Shown piece after piece: positions 39,322 to 48,132 of a DNA stretch of 64,000 bases. The position numbers and the translations under genes were made by a program. Location: NCBI RefSeq assembly GCF_000696185.1, contig NZ_KK853997.1, positions 2,411,919 through 2,475,918 on the forward strand. Direction: 5' to 3'. Under the pieces are notes generated by a model. That model did not search any database. It worked only from the letters and a program-made list of their open reading frames with translations, and was not told where the DNA came from. This DNA is from Kitasatospora cheerisanensis KCTC 2395. GTDB lineage: Bacteria; Actinomycetota; Actinomycetes; Streptomycetales; Streptomycetaceae. How positions within the stretch are numbered: position 1 is the first letter of the stretch; the number at the start of each line of letters is the position of its first letter.

Positions 39322-40137
39322 ATGACCTACGCCAGCACCGGCCAGCGCAGCGCGGAGAGCCGGGTCAGCCCGATCTTCCTGGCACTGGCCGGCACCTTCC
39401 TCGCCGCGGGCCTCGCGCTGGCCACCGGCTGGGGCAACACCCGGCTCGGCGTGTTCCTGTTCGTGGTGTCGGGCTGGATGGTGTCGCTGTGCCTGCACGA
39501 GTTCGCGCACGCGCGGACCGCGCTGGCGGGCGGTGACATCACGGTCGGCGCCAAGGGCTACCTGACGCTGAACCCGCTGAAGTACGGGCACGTGCTGCTG
39601 AGCTTCGTGCTGCCCGTGGTGTTCATGATCATGGGCGGCATCGGCCTGCCCGGCGGCGCGGTGTACATCGAGCGGGGCCGGATCTCCGGCCGGCTCAAGC
39701 ACAGCCTGATCTCGGCGGCCGGCCCGCTGGTGAACGCGCTGTTCGGCGTGCTGCTGCTGGTGGCGGTCAGCCAGAACTGGTTCGACGACCCGGGCGTGCC
39801 CACCGTCTTCCAGGACGTCGAGCTGCCGGTCTCGCCGCTGCCGCTGGCGCTGGCCTTCCTCGGCTACCTGCAGGTGACCGCGGCGATCCTGAACCTGCTG
39901 CCGGTGCCCGGCCTGGACGGCTACGGCATCATCGAGCCCTGGCTGTCGTACAAGACCCGGCGCGCCATCGAGCCGATCGCGCCGTACGGCATGCTGCTGC
40001 TGTTCGCGCTGGTCTGGCAGAGCCAGGTCGGCCAGTGGCTGTTCGACCTGACGGTGCGGATCTTCGACCTGTTCGGCGCGGACATCCGGTTCTCGGAGGT
40101 CGGCCGGATGCTGTTCAGCTTCTGGAAGACCTACTAG
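39322..40137 (+). CDS. M50 (site-2 protease-like) membrane metalloprotease
   Basis: This 271-residue protein has about six membrane helices and the zinc motif HEFAH (59-63) within VSLCLHEFAHARTALAGGD. The second conserved segment, NLLPVPGLDGYG, supplies the third metal ligand. The layout without PDZ domain matches the compact M50 branch common in actinobacteria. It may cleave membrane proteins within the bilayer, such as anti-sigma factors or signal remnants, but the substrate is unknown. It begins at an ATG at 39322, divergent from the BTAD regulator and convergent with a small membrane protein. Confidence 0.85.
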   Translation: MTYASTGQRSAESRVSPIFLALAGTFLAAGLALATGWGNTRLGVFLFVVSGWMVSLCLHEFAHARTALAGGDITVGAKGYLTLNPLKYGHVLLSFVLPVVFMIMGGIGLPGGAVYIERGRISGRLKHSLISAAGPLVNALFGVLLLVAVSQNWFDDPGVPTVFQDVELPVSPLPLALAFLGYLQVTAAILNLLPVPGLDGYGIIEPWLSYKTRRAIEPIAPYGMLLLFALVWQSQVGQWLFDLTVRIFDLFGADIRFSEVGRMLFSFWKTY

Positions 40138-40140
40138 GCA

Positions 40141-40335
40141 TCAGGCCTGCGGCTGGGCGGCGCGGGCGGCCCGGGCGGCGCGGTCCTTGCGCAGGTAGTA
40201 CCAGGCGATGTTGCTGGCCACGCCGGCCATCAGGACCCACACCACGCCGAGCCAGTTGCCCTCGACGAACGAGACCACGGCGGCGGCCACGGCGAGGACC
40301 AGGACGATCGTGGCGTACAGGGCGTTGCGGGGCAT
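40141..40335 (-). CDS. Small two-helix membrane protein
   Basis: The 64-residue protein MPRNALYATIVLVLAVAAAV has one hydrophobic helix at about 6-24, a short WLG turn and a second at 28-46, then a basic tail YYLRKDRAARAARAA. GAGTCC precedes its ATG. No function is recognised. It lies convergent to the M50 protease, with three bases between stops. Confidence 0.65.
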   Translation of the reverse strand: MPRNALYATIVLVLAVAAAVVSFVEGNWLGVVWVLMAGVASNIAWYYLRKDRAARAARAAQPQA

Positions 40336-40444
40336 GGCGGGACTCCTCGGGCGGGCGCGGTGTGCGCTGCCATTCTCGCCGACCGAACACCGCGCCCCGG
40401 CCGGGGGTGGCCCGGCGGCGCCGCGGGGCGGCGCCGCCGTCCGC

Positions 40445-41146
40445 TCACACGTCGGTGATCCGCAGGCCCGCGTGCGCCTTGTAGCGGCGGTTGACCGAGA
40501 TCAGGTTGGCCACCAGCGCCTCCACCTGGTGGGCGTTGCGCAGCCGTCCGGCGAAGACGCCGCGCATGCCGGGGATCCGGCCGGCCAGCGCCTGCACGGT
40601 GTCGGTGGCGGCGCGGTTCTCGCCGAGCACCATCACGTCGGTGTCGATGGTCTCGACCGACTCGTCCTGCAGCAGCACCGCCGACAGGTGGTGGAAGGCG
40701 GCGGTGACGGTGGAGTCCGGCAGCAGCGCGGCGGCCTGCTGGGCGGCCGAGCCCTCCGGGACCTGCAGCGCGTAGGCGCCCTGCTTGTCGAAGCCCAGCG
40801 GGTTGACGCAGTCGACCACGATCTTCCCGGCGAGTTCGGCGCGCAGCGAGGTCAGCGTCTCGGCGTGGCCGTCCCACGGCACGGCGACGATCACCACGTC
40901 GCTCTCCCGGGCGCACCGCGCGTTGTCGGCGCCGCGGACGCCGAGGCCGAGCTCGGTGGCGCAGTCCTCGGCGCGCTCGGCGCTGCGGGAGCCGATCACC
41001 ACCTGCTGGCCGGCCTTGGCGAGCCGGTAGGCCAGGCCGCGGCCCTGGTCGCCGGTGCCGCCGAGGACTCCCACGACGAGGTCGGAGACGTCGGGCAGCT
41101 CGCGGCCCGGTCCGGCCGCCGGGTTCACTGAATCGGGTTGCGTCAT
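40445..41146 (-). CDS. NADPH-dependent F420 reductase
   Basis: This 233-residue Rossmann-fold enzyme moves hydride between NADPH and coenzyme F420, supplying F420H2 to actinobacterial reductases. The dinucleotide motif is VVGVLGGTGDQGRGLAYRLA, followed by VVIGSRSAERA, which selects NADP through Ser-Arg. DVVIVAVPWDGH, VVDCVNPLGFDKQG and FHHLSA are also family hallmarks. The start is taken at the ATG at 41146; CAGGAT seven bases earlier suggests leaderless expression. The gene is divergent from the hypothetical gene at 41194. Confidence 0.85.
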   Translation of the reverse strand: MTQPDSVNPAAGPGRELPDVSDLVVGVLGGTGDQGRGLAYRLAKAGQQVVIGSRSAERAEDCATELGLGVRGADNARCARESDVVIVAVPWDGHAETLTSLRAELAGKIVVDCVNPLGFDKQGAYALQVPEGSAAQQAAALLPDSTVTAAFHHLSAVLLQDESVETIDTDVMVLGENRAATDTVQALAGRIPGMRGVFAGRLRNAHQVEALVANLISVNRRYKAHAGLRITDV

Positions 41147-41193
41147 GCCGAAGATCCTGCCAAACGCGACGCCCGCCGAGCATGCTGTCGCGC

Positions 41194-41772
41194 ATGGACG
41201 CGGTGAGAGTTTCCGCACTCCGGCAGTCGCTGACCGGCACCGGCTGGCCCGAGCGGGCGGGCGACTTCGCCGCCGCGCTGCGCGGCTCGGTGACCAGGCG
41301 CAGCGCCAGCGGCCTGCTGCTGGTCGGCACGCCCCGCTACGAGCCCTGGCACCTGGCCGCGCACCTGAGCGACGAGGCCGCCTACAGCGGGGTGCCGGAG
41401 CTCGTCCCGACCCTGCTGCGGCACACCGTCCCGGCGGGCGCGCCGGGCCACCTGGCGTGCGGGCTGCCCCGGCTGGAGGAGGCGCGGGCCGGCGCGACGG
41501 TGCTGCTGGTCGCCCCCGCGCCCGCCGACGCGCCGCTGCTGGAACGGCTGGACGGCGCCCGCCGGGCCGGCGCGGTGCTGCTCGCCCTGGACGACGGCGA
41601 CCCCGAGCTGTCCGCCCTGGCGCACGAGCGGCTGACCGTCCCGGACGCCGGGCCCGAGCCGTTCGAACTGGTGCAGCACCTGGTCAGCTCGGCCACCTCG
41701 ACGGTGCCGCCGCGCTCCCGGCTGGCCCGGCTTGCGGAGCGGCTGACCGCCTCGCCGGTGCTGCGCTGGTGA
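41194..41772 (+). CDS. Conserved hypothetical protein
   Basis: The 192-residue soluble protein (MDAVRVSALRQSLTGTGWPE) is not recognised. Its middle reads TPRYEPWHLAAHLSDEAAYS, and its C-terminal half has a Rossmann-like alternation, VLLVAPAPADAPLLERLDGA then AGAVLLALDDGDPELSALAH. Codon use matches chromosomal neighbours. CATGCT seven bases before the ATG at 41194 suggests a leaderless start; an ATG at 41182 is also possible. It is followed after 57 bases by an MFS gene on the same strand. Confidence 0.6.
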   Translation: MDAVRVSALRQSLTGTGWPERAGDFAAALRGSVTRRSASGLLLVGTPRYEPWHLAAHLSDEAAYSGVPELVPTLLRHTVPAGAPGHLACGLPRLEEARAGATVLLVAPAPADAPLLERLDGARRAGAVLLALDDGDPELSALAHERLTVPDAGPEPFELVQHLVSSATSTVPPRSRLARLAERLTASPVLRW

Positions 41773-41829
41773 CCGCCGGACGAATATTCGCTTGCCCCGT
41801 TCCGTCCCGGTCCCGCAGCATCTGACCAC

Positions 41830-43122
41830 GTGACAGCTGCTGCCCGTTTCCTCCGCAAGGTCGTACCGGACCTGACGCCATGGCGATCCTCCCGGGATTT
41901 CCGCCTGCTCTGGTCGTCGGGCTGCATCACGGCCTTCGGCAGCCTGCTCACCTACATCGCGGTGCCGATCCAGATCAAGCAGCTGACCGACTCCCCGGTC
42001 GCCGTCGGCCTGGCCGGCGCGTTCGAGCTGGTGCCGCTGGTGGTGTTCGGCCTGTGGGGCGGGGCGCTGGCGGACGCGCTGGACCGGCGCCGGCTGGTGC
42101 TGCTCAGCGAGGCGGGCCTGGCCCTGATGGCCGCCCTGCTGCTCGCCAACGCGCTGCTCCCGCACCCGCTGCTGTGGCCGATCTACCTGGTGGGGGCGCT
42201 GACCGCCGCGCTGGACGGCCTGCAGCGCCCGGCGCTGGACTCGATGATCCCCCGGGTGGTGGCGCACGATCAGCTGCCCGCCGCGTTCACCCTGCTCTCG
42301 CTGTACCGCAACGCCGCCTCGGTGGCCGGTCCGGCGCTGGCGGGCGTGGTCGTCGCTGTCGCCGGGCCGCGCAGCGCCTTCGCCCTGGACGTGCTGACCT
42401 TCCTGGTCTCGCTGGCGCTGATCGCCCGGCTGCGCCCGGTGCCGCCCGCGGAGAGCGCCGAACGGCCCTCGCTCCGCAGCCTCGGCCAGGGCCTGCGCTA
42501 CGCGTGGAGCCGGAAGGACCTGCTGGGCACCTACGCGATCGACACGGTGGCGATGCTGTTCGCCTTCCCGGTCGCGGTGTTCCCGTTCCTGGCGTCCGCG
42601 CTGGACGCCGAGTGGGCGCTGGGCCTGCTGTACTCGGCGACGGCGGTGGGCGCGCTGGCGGTCTCGGCGACCGGCGGCTGGATGGCGCGGATCCACCGGC
42701 ACGGCCGGATGCTGCTGGTCGCCGCGCTCGGCTGGGGCGCCGCGATGACGCTGGCGGGGCTGGTCGGGAACGTCTGGCTGGTGCTGCTGTGCCTGGCCGC
42801 GGCGGGCGCGGCCGACCAGATCAGCGGGGTGGCCCGGTCGACGATCTGGAACCAGTCCATCCCCGACGAGCTGCGCGGCCGTCTCGCCGGGGTGGAGCTG
42901 CTGTCGTACTCGGTGGGCCCGCAGCTGGGCCAGGTCCGGGCGGGCGGGATGGCCGCGCTGGTCGGGGTGCGGGCCTCGATCTGGACCGGCGGCGTGATGT
43001 GCGTGCTGGGCGTGCTGGCGCTGACGGCGTCCGTCCCGAAGCTGCTGGCCTGGGACTCGCGCACCGACCCGCACGCGCTGGCGGTGCGGGCCGAGCACGA
43101 GCGGCAGGCCACCGGGGTGTGA
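41830..43122 (+). CDS. MFS transporter of the EntS/MFS_3 exporter type
   Basis: This 430-residue carrier has twelve predicted membrane helices. It begins FRLLWSSGCITAFGSLLTYI and has the loop motif GGALADALDRRRLVLLSE, with NAASVAGPALAGVVV in helix 5. It resembles siderophore or drug exporters of the EntS group that are common near actinobacterial export genes. The substrate is unknown. Its stop TGA is the left half of a palindrome whose right half is the stop of the convergent small gene. Confidence 0.8.
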   Translation: MTAAARFLRKVVPDLTPWRSSRDFRLLWSSGCITAFGSLLTYIAVPIQIKQLTDSPVAVGLAGAFELVPLVVFGLWGGALADALDRRRLVLLSEAGLALMAALLLANALLPHPLLWPIYLVGALTAALDGLQRPALDSMIPRVVAHDQLPAAFTLLSLYRNAASVAGPALAGVVVAVAGPRSAFALDVLTFLVSLALIARLRPVPPAESAERPSLRSLGQGLRYAWSRKDLLGTYAIDTVAMLFAFPVAVFPFLASALDAEWALGLLYSATAVGALAVSATGGWMARIHRHGRMLLVAALGWGAAMTLAGLVGNVWLVLLCLAAAGAADQISGVARSTIWNQSIPDELRGRLAGVELLSYSVGPQLGQVRAGGMAALVGVRASIWTGGVMCVLGVLALTASVPKLLAWDSRTDPHALAVRAEHERQATGV

Positions 43123-43132
43123 CGGCCCGTCA
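43120..43132. terminator. Palindrome built from two convergent stop codons
   Basis: TGACGGCCCGTCA is a perfect palindrome around one base. Its first three bases are the MFS stop and its last three the complementary stop of the small gene at 43130-43354. It could act as a minimal hairpin for both transcripts. Confidence 0.4.
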
Positions 43133-43354
43133 GCCCCTGTCCTCCGGCGGGCTGTCGTTCCAGCGCGGGTCCTCGCGCCACTCCTCGTTGCGCTCGGCGG
43201 CGGTCTCCAGGGCGTGCGCGGCCTCCTCGCGGCTGCCGTACGGGCCCAGCCGGTCCTTGGCCGGGCACTCCGGGCCCTCCTCGACCTTGCCGTGCTTGAG
43301 GCAGTAGAACCACTCCCCCGGCTTCCCGGTGGGCTTGCTGCGGCCGAACGCCAT
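43130..43354 (-). CDS. Small conserved actinobacterial protein of unknown function
   Basis: The 74-residue protein [20 protein letters not shown] is hydrophilic, with the pattern [20 protein letters not shown] then [17 protein letters not shown]. The two cysteines could bind metal, which is only a guess. Short proteins of this type are familiar next to map in streptomycetes, but no role is known to me. GGGGACGGGAGACG precedes the ATG at 43354. Confidence 0.65.
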   Translation of the reverse strand: MAFGRSKPTGKPGEWFYCLKHGKVEEGPECPAKDRLGPYGSREEAAHALETAAERNEEWREDPRWNDSPPEDRG

Positions 43355-43463
43355 CGTCTCGTCTCCCGTCCCCGTGCCCCGCGGCGGCGCCGCGGCGGTC
43401 AGCAGTGATCATTCCCGCCGCTCCGGCCGCGCACACGGCCCGGGACGGGCGGATGGCGGCCGA

Positions 43464-43476
43464 TACACTCGCGGTC
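43464..43476 (+). promoter_or_regulatory. map promoter, leaderless type
   Basis: TACACT (43464-43469) lies seven bases before the map ATG. The following bases match the nadE promoter except for one, so both genes probably lack a 5-prime leader. Confidence 0.5.
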
Positions 43477-44322
43477 ATGGCTCTGGTACCCGGCACGCAG
43501 TCCCCCACCCGCAAGGTCCCCGCGCACATCGCGCGTCCGGAGTACGTCGGCAAGCCCGCGCCGACCCCGTACACCGGACCCGAGGTGCAGACGGCGGAGA
43601 CCGTCGAGAAGATGCGGATCGCCGGGCGGATCGCGGCGCGGGCGATGGCGGAGGCCGCGAAGCTGATCGCCCCCGGCGTCACCACCGACGCGCTCGACGC
43701 CGTCGCGCACGAGTACATGTGCGACCACGGCGCCTACCCGTCCGACCTCGGCTACCGGGGCTTCCCGAAGTCGATCTGCACCTCGATCAACGAGGTGATC
43801 TGCCACGGCATCCCGGACTCGACCGTGCTGCAGGACGGCGACATCGTCAACATCGACGCGACCGCGTACATCCACGGGGTGCACGGCGACCTGAACGCCA
43901 CCTACCTGTGCGGCGACGTGGACGAGGAGTCCCGGCTGCTGGTGGAGCGCACCCGGGAGTCCCTCGACCGGGCGATCAGGGCGGTCAAGCCGGGCCGGCA
44001 GATCAACGTGATCGGGCGGGTGATCGAGTCCTACGCGAAGCGCTTCGACTACGGCGTGGTCCGCGACTTCACCGGCCACGGCATCAACACCTCGTTCCAC
44101 TCCGGCCTGATCGTCCCGCACTACGACAGCGACCGGGCCACCCAGGTGATCAAGCCCGGCATGACCTTCACCATCGAGCCGATGCTCACCCTGGGCACCT
44201 ACGACTACGAGATCTGGCCGGACGGCTGGACGGTGGTCACCAAGGACCGTCGGCGCACCGCCCAGTTCGAGCACACCCTGGTGGTCACCGCCGACGGCGC
44301 GGAGATCCTCACCCTGCCCTAG
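43477..44322 (+). CDS. map: Type I methionine aminopeptidase
   Basis: This 281-residue enzyme removes the initiator methionine from new proteins. After an N-terminal extension of about 40 residues, often seen in actinobacterial Map, the pita-bread fold shows all five metal ligands: two Asp in [19 protein letters not shown], His in [11 protein letters not shown], Glu in TFTIEPML and Glu in [17 protein letters not shown] supplies the substrate-site His. The start is the ATG at 43477, just after the TACACT box; a longer frame from 43405 is unlikely. A strong terminator follows at 44341-44374. Confidence 0.93.
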   Translation: MALVPGTQSPTRKVPAHIARPEYVGKPAPTPYTGPEVQTAETVEKMRIAGRIAARAMAEAAKLIAPGVTTDALDAVAHEYMCDHGAYPSDLGYRGFPKSICTSINEVICHGIPDSTVLQDGDIVNIDATAYIHGVHGDLNATYLCGDVDEESRLLVERTRESLDRAIRAVKPGRQINVIGRVIESYAKRFDYGVVRDFTGHGINTSFHSGLIVPHYDSDRATQVIKPGMTFTIEPMLTLGTYDYEIWPDGWTVVTKDRRRTAQFEHTLVVTADGAEILTLP

Positions 44323-44340
44323 CCGGACCGGGACAGCGCA

Positions 44341-44374
44341 ACGGCCCGTCGCCCCACCGGGGGTGACGGGCCGT
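44341..44374. terminator. Terminator between convergent map and primase-like genes
   Basis: ACGGCCCGTCGCCCC (44341-44355) pairs with 44360-44374, with one G-T pair and a 4-base loop. It can serve both convergent genes. Confidence 0.8.
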
Positions 44375-44410
44375 CTGCACAATCGTTCCTGCGCGCCCGG
44401 CCGAACCGGC

Positions 44411-45112
44411 TCAGCCGATCAGCCACTGCTCCTCGGCGACCGCGCCGACCTCGGTGCAGGCGTCGGTCAGCACGTCCAGCACCCGCAGCGGGTCCGGCAG
44501 CGGCTGCTCGGGGCCGCGCAGCCAGCGCACCCGGGAGCCGTCGGCCAGCGCGGCCGGCGGGACCAGGGTGTACGAGCCGCGGCAGTGCCAGCGCAGCCCG
44601 GGGTGCTCGGAGACCGTGTCGGGGGTGGAGTCCAGCGCGCTGGTCCACCACTCGTCCTCGTCCTGCGGGGTGCCGCGGGTCGCGGTGAAGAACAGGTACC
44701 GGTCGGCGCCGACCGCCGCCACCGGGCCGCCCACGCCGAGCGCGTCCAGCCGCTGCAGGGCGAGCACGCCGGCCTCGGCCGGGACGTCCAGCACGTCGTG
44801 CGCGCGGCCCGTCGCGGTGACGAAGTTCGCCTCCGGGTCGCGGGTCAGCCAGCGGGCCAGCTGCTCGGCGTCGACGGTGGCCTGGGACTGCCAGGCGAAG
44901 GACACCGGGTGCTGGGCCGGGGCCGGACAGCCGACCCGGTCGCACGAGCACCGGTACCCGGCCGCCGGGTGCGCCGCCGGCGCCACCGGGAACCCCGCCC
45001 GGACCGCCCCCAGCAGCAGATCCAGCTTCGCAGCCGCGTCCCCTCCGGCGTCCGGATCGTCCTGCCTCCGGTCCCGCCGCCACCAGGACGTCCACCTGCT
45101 GCTGGCTTCCAT
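44411..45112 (-). CDS. Bifunctional DNA primase/polymerase N-terminal domain-like protein
   Basis: This 233-residue protein is read from the ATG at 45112 (GGAAGGGG upstream). It has RAGFPVAPAAHPAAGYRCSC and CSCDRVGCPAPAQHPVSFAW, where the cysteines may hold zinc, then WLTRDPEANFVTATGRAHDV and DRYLFFTATRG. This arrangement resembles the prim-pol (AEP) N-terminal domain of actinobacterial proteins. The helicase part found in replicative versions is absent, so it is a stand-alone domain of unknown job. The open frame extends upstream to 45547 but without plausible sequence. Confidence 0.6.
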   Translation of the reverse strand: MEASSRWTSWWRRDRRQDDPDAGGDAAAKLDLLLGAVRAGFPVAPAAHPAAGYRCSCDRVGCPAPAQHPVSFAWQSQATVDAEQLARWLTRDPEANFVTATGRAHDVLDVPAEAGVLALQRLDALGVGGPVAAVGADRYLFFTATRGTPQDEDEWWTSALDSTPDTVSEHPGLRWHCRGSYTLVPPAALADGSRVRWLRGPEQPLPDPLRVLDVLTDACTEVGAVAEEQWLIG

Positions 45113-45525
45113 CTGGCCCCTTCCGCACCCGCTGAGCTGCCGTGCCAGGTGCGGCACGGCCTCCGACGCAACAACCGACGCCAACGCACGGAGCCGCTCG
45201 CTGCTTCCCGAATCGGTGCACCGCGCGCGGGGGCGTCTGCCGACGGCCGGGGCCGGGTTCTCCGGACGGCCGACGTCCGGGGCGGGTACGGAGTGCGAGA
45301 GTCGCGCTCGGCGGGCGGGCGCACCTCGGCGCGCCCCACCCGGCCCGTACGGGCCCGCGGACCCGGGGCTGACCCCGGGAGGCGTACGTAGCAGGATAAG
45401 GCTCCCGGAGCCCTGTCCATGACCGTCCGCGGTGCCGTCCCCGTCACATCCGCGCCACACCGCCGCTGCACGGCGGACACAACCGCCCGCACCGGACATC
45501 CCGCCGCGCGTCCTACCCTGGAGCG
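45113..45525. other. Intergenic region between divergent genes
   Basis: These 413 bases lie between the primase-like gene and the small gene at 45526. No credible protein was recognised on either strand. The end nearest 45526 holds TACCCT six bases before the GTG, a leaderless promoter. A segment at about 45390-45410 (AGGATAAGGCT) is the most promoter-like part otherwise. Confidence 0.35.
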
Positions 45526-45747
45526 GTGAAGAGCGCCGACACCTCATTCCTCGGGGGCCCGCTGGACGGCCGGGTCCTGCCGATCCTGCTGAGCCCGCTG
45601 CACACCCCGCCGAAGGTCTACCGGGTGCCCGTCCCCGCGCACGGCGACACCCCGGCGGTCACGCTGGTCTACCGGCGCGCCAAGGAGTACAACGCCAAGG
45701 GCCGGTTCCGCTGGCGCTACGAGTACGACGACGCCGCCAGCGGCTGA
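45526..45747 (+). CDS. Small hypothetical protein
   Basis: This 73-residue protein starts MKSADTSFLGGPLDGRVLPI and continues with VYRVPVPAHGDTPAVTLVYR and KGRFRWRYEYDD. It looks like a compact beta-rich protein and is not recognised. The GTG start directly follows a TACCCT box at a leaderless distance. Its stop codon begins the palindrome TGACGGGCCGTCA. Confidence 0.6.
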   Translation: MKSADTSFLGGPLDGRVLPILLSPLHTPPKVYRVPVPAHGDTPAVTLVYRRAKEYNAKGRFRWRYEYDDAASG

Positions 45748-45757
45748 CGGGCCGTCA
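45745..45757 (+). terminator. Stop-codon palindrome after the small gene
   Basis: TGACGGGCCGTCA is palindromic around one base and begins with the stop codon. It matches the palindrome at 43120-43132 except in the centre. Confidence 0.35.
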
Positions 45758-45776
45758 CGCTCCGGCCGGGCGGGGC

Positions 45777-46434
45777 TCAGGCCTCCTCGGCCAGGATCAG
45801 GTACAGCTTCTTCTTCGCCTCGGCCAGCACCGCCAGGCCCTTGGCCCGCTGCTCCTCGGTGCCGGTCATCATGACCTGGCGCACCGCGTGGTCCACCGCC
45901 GCGAGCGCGGCGCCGACCTCCTGCACGGCCTCCCAGTCGCCGCGCCGGCCCGCCTCGTCCCACGGGGACCCGGAGCCCTGCTCGGCCTCGGCCCGGCCCT
46001 GCTCGGTCAGTTCGAACAGCTTCTTGCCGGCCTGCTCGGTGGCGCTGACCAGGCCCTCCTCCTCCAGCAGCTGGAGCGTCGGGTAGACCGAGCCCGGGCT
46101 GGGCCGCCAGACGCCGCCGGTGCGCTCGCCGATCTCGGTGATCATCTCGTAGCCGTGCATCGGCCGCTCCCGCAGCAGCGCGAGCAGCGAGGCCCGCACG
46201 TCACCGCGCCGGGCCCGCCCGCCGCGCCGGCCGCCGTGCCCGCCGTGGCCCCGAAGCCCCGGCCGCGCGGCCCGAACCCCGGCCCGAACGGCGGCATCGG
46301 CCGCCCCGGCCCGCCGAACGGCCCGAACGCCGCCCGCGCCTCGAACTCCTCGCCCTCGCCGGCCCGTCCCGGACGCCCGGCCCCTCGGCCCGGCGCCGCC
46401 GGCCCTCTCCGCCGAATCGCTTGTCGTACCGCAT
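45777..46434 (-). CDS. PadR-family transcriptional regulator, frame broken twice in its glycine-rich N-terminus
   Basis: The conserved part is ARRGDVRASLLALLRERPMHGYEMITEIGERTGGVWRPSPGSVYPTLQLLEEEGLV (short core: MHGYEMITEIGERT), the PadR winged helix, followed by a C-terminal helical pair ending KKKLYLILAEEA. Streptomycete relatives have a Gly/Phe-rich N-terminus; here it is split over three frames. MRYDKRFGGEG from the ATG at 46434, EEFEARAAFGPFGGPGRPMP, and GHGGHGGRRGGRARRGDV can be joined by adding two single bases between about 46200 and 46370. PadR proteins repress their own gene and exporters or stress genes. The AT-rich dyads at 46480-46525 are probable operators. The frame breaks are probably sequence errors. 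Confidence 0.75.
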
Positions 46435-46479
46435 GACGGAACACCTGCTTCCCATGGTTGTCGGACACTCCGATCGTCG

Positions 46480-46525
46480 AAGCATCTCGATAACTCGACG
46501 ATATATCGGTAACTGTCGAACGACA
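46480..46525. promoter_or_regulatory. AT-rich dyad, probable PadR operator
   Basis: CGATATATCG (46499-46508) is a perfect palindrome, flanked by TCGATAACT and CGGTAACT half-repeats. Such AT-rich sequence is rare here and lies just upstream of the padR start and of the divergent ACT gene, as expected for an autoregulated PadR. Confidence 0.5.
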
Positions 46526-46616
46526 ACCCTTTTCCGATACCCGCCCGCCCCGCCCCCGACCCGACACACCCCCGAAACGCCCCCGCACCGCCGCCACCAG
46601 CCACTACCGTGACGCC

Positions 46617-47015
46617 ATGGCAGGCGAACGCGATCTTCGACAGCTGCTCTCCGGCATGAGCCCCGTCCTCAACCCGGGCCGGTACGTGTACTGCACGCTG
46701 CCCGGCCGGGTCCCGACCGGGCTGCGGCCGGTCGTCACGGTGGCCGAACCCGAGGGCGTCACCTTCGTCGTCTCCGAGGAGGAGGCCGACTCGCTCGGCC
46801 TGCCGCACACCTTCACCGCCGCCTGGATCACCCTGCGGGTGCACTCCGCGCTGGACGCCGTCGGCCTCACCGCCGCCGTCGCCACCGCGCTCGCCGACCG
46901 GGGCATCAGCTGCAACGTGGTGGCCGGCTTCCACCACGACCACCTGTTCGTCCCCGCCGACGACGCCGACCGCGCCCTGGCCGCCCTCGACTCCCTGGCC
47001 GGCCAGCACGCCTGA
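46617..47015 (+). CDS. ACT-domain protein
   Basis: The 132-residue protein is two small alpha-beta modules: LRQLLSGMSPVLNPGRYVYC with EPEGVTFVVSEEEADSLGL, then WITLRVHSALDAVGLTAAVA and RGISCNVVAGFHHDHLFVPA. The second module is a typical ACT fold. Family members are small ligand-binding proteins, often for amino acids. TACCGT lies six bases before the ATG at 46617, so it may be leaderless. It is divergent from padR and could be under its control, although that is only suggested by position. Confidence 0.65.
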   Translation: MAGERDLRQLLSGMSPVLNPGRYVYCTLPGRVPTGLRPVVTVAEPEGVTFVVSEEEADSLGLPHTFTAAWITLRVHSALDAVGLTAAVATALADRGISCNVVAGFHHDHLFVPADDADRALAALDSLAGQHA

Positions 47016-47096
47016 CGGCCCGTCGACTCCCCGGGTTTCCGCCGCCCGGCACGGGCGAGAATCCGGACGGAGGGCCCGCCGGACGAGAGGGACGCC

Positions 47097-48115
47097 GTGG
47101 AACACGCCAGCTGGAGCGCCGACACCGCCGCCGTCCTCGGGGCCGGCCTCGCCGAGGCCGTGGACGGCGGGCAGTTCCCCGGCGGCGTGCTGACCGTCGG
47201 CCAGGTCGGCGCCGGCCGGGCCACCGTCGGCCACGGCCTGGTCGCCCCCGAGTGCGGCGACGCCCGGCCCGGCCCGCACACCCGCTACGACCTGGCCTCG
47301 CTCACCAAGGTCCTCGCCACCTGGCCGCTGATCGGCGCCGCCGTCCGCACCGGCCGGCTCGACCTGGACGCCCCGCTGCGCGCGCTCCGCCCCGAACTGC
47401 CCTCCCCCGGCGGCGACCTGACCGCCCGGCAGCTGCTCTCCCACACCTCCGGACTGCTCCCGCAGACCGGCCTGGCCCGCTACGAGCACACCGGCCGCCC
47501 GCTGATCGAGCACCTGTGCGCCGAACCGCTGGTCGGCCCGCCCGGCGGCCGGCACCGCTACATCGACCGCGGCTTCATCCTGCTCGGCCTGCTGCTGCCC
47601 GAGCTGCTCGGCCGCCCGCTGCACGAGCTCGCCGAGGAGCTGTGGCGGGGGCTCGGCCTCACCCGCACCGCCTACGGACCGCTGCCCCGCGACCCGCAGC
47701 TCGCCCCGACCGAGCAGCGGCTGCGCGGCGCGCCCGCACCTGGGGCGCCCCGCACGACCCGAGCGCCGCCCTGCTCGGCGGGGTGGCCGGCCACGCCGGG
47801 GTGTTCTCCTGCGCCGCCGACCTCGCCGTCTTCGCCGAGCACCTGCTGGGCGGAACCGGCCCGCTCGCCGACTGGTTCGCCGAGAGCCGCCGCCCCTGCA
47901 CCGCCGTCGAACCCGGCCTGCACCGCGGCCTGGCCTGGCTGGTCACCGCCGACGACGACGTCGCCTACCACCACGGCTTCACCGGGACCAGCCTGTTCCT
48001 CGCCCCGCGCACCGGCCGCTACGTGGTGCTGTGCACCAACGCCGTCTACCACGGCTGGGACCGCGCCCGGCTGGCCGGCCTGCGCACCCTCGCGCTGCGC
48101 ACCCTGGCCGGCTGA
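47097..48115 (+). CDS. Serine hydrolase of the beta-lactamase/PBP-like family, frame broken once
   Basis: The protein opens at a GTG (GAGAGGGA upstream). The catalytic tetrad start SLTK (68-71, in DLASLTKVLATWPL) is clear, followed by LTARQLLSHTSGLLPQTGL and HRYIDRGFILLGLLL, which match class C-type esterases and DD-peptidase relatives. Near 47735 the frame changes from RLRGAPAPG to RTWGAPHDPSAALLGGVAGH; one added base repairs it. The rest ends YHHGFTGTSLFLAPRTGRY and carries the HxG-like motif. The repaired length is about 339 residues. No signal peptide is seen, so it likely acts inside the cell on a small ester or amide, but the substrate is unknown. Confidence 0.75.
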
Positions 48116-48132
48116 GCGCCGCGGCCTCAGCC
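48110..48132. terminator. Hairpin joining two convergent stops
   Basis: GGCTGAG and CTCAGCC form a 7-bp stem with a 9-base loop. The stems include the stop codons of the serine hydrolase and of the SpoIIE phosphatase gene. Confidence 0.45.
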
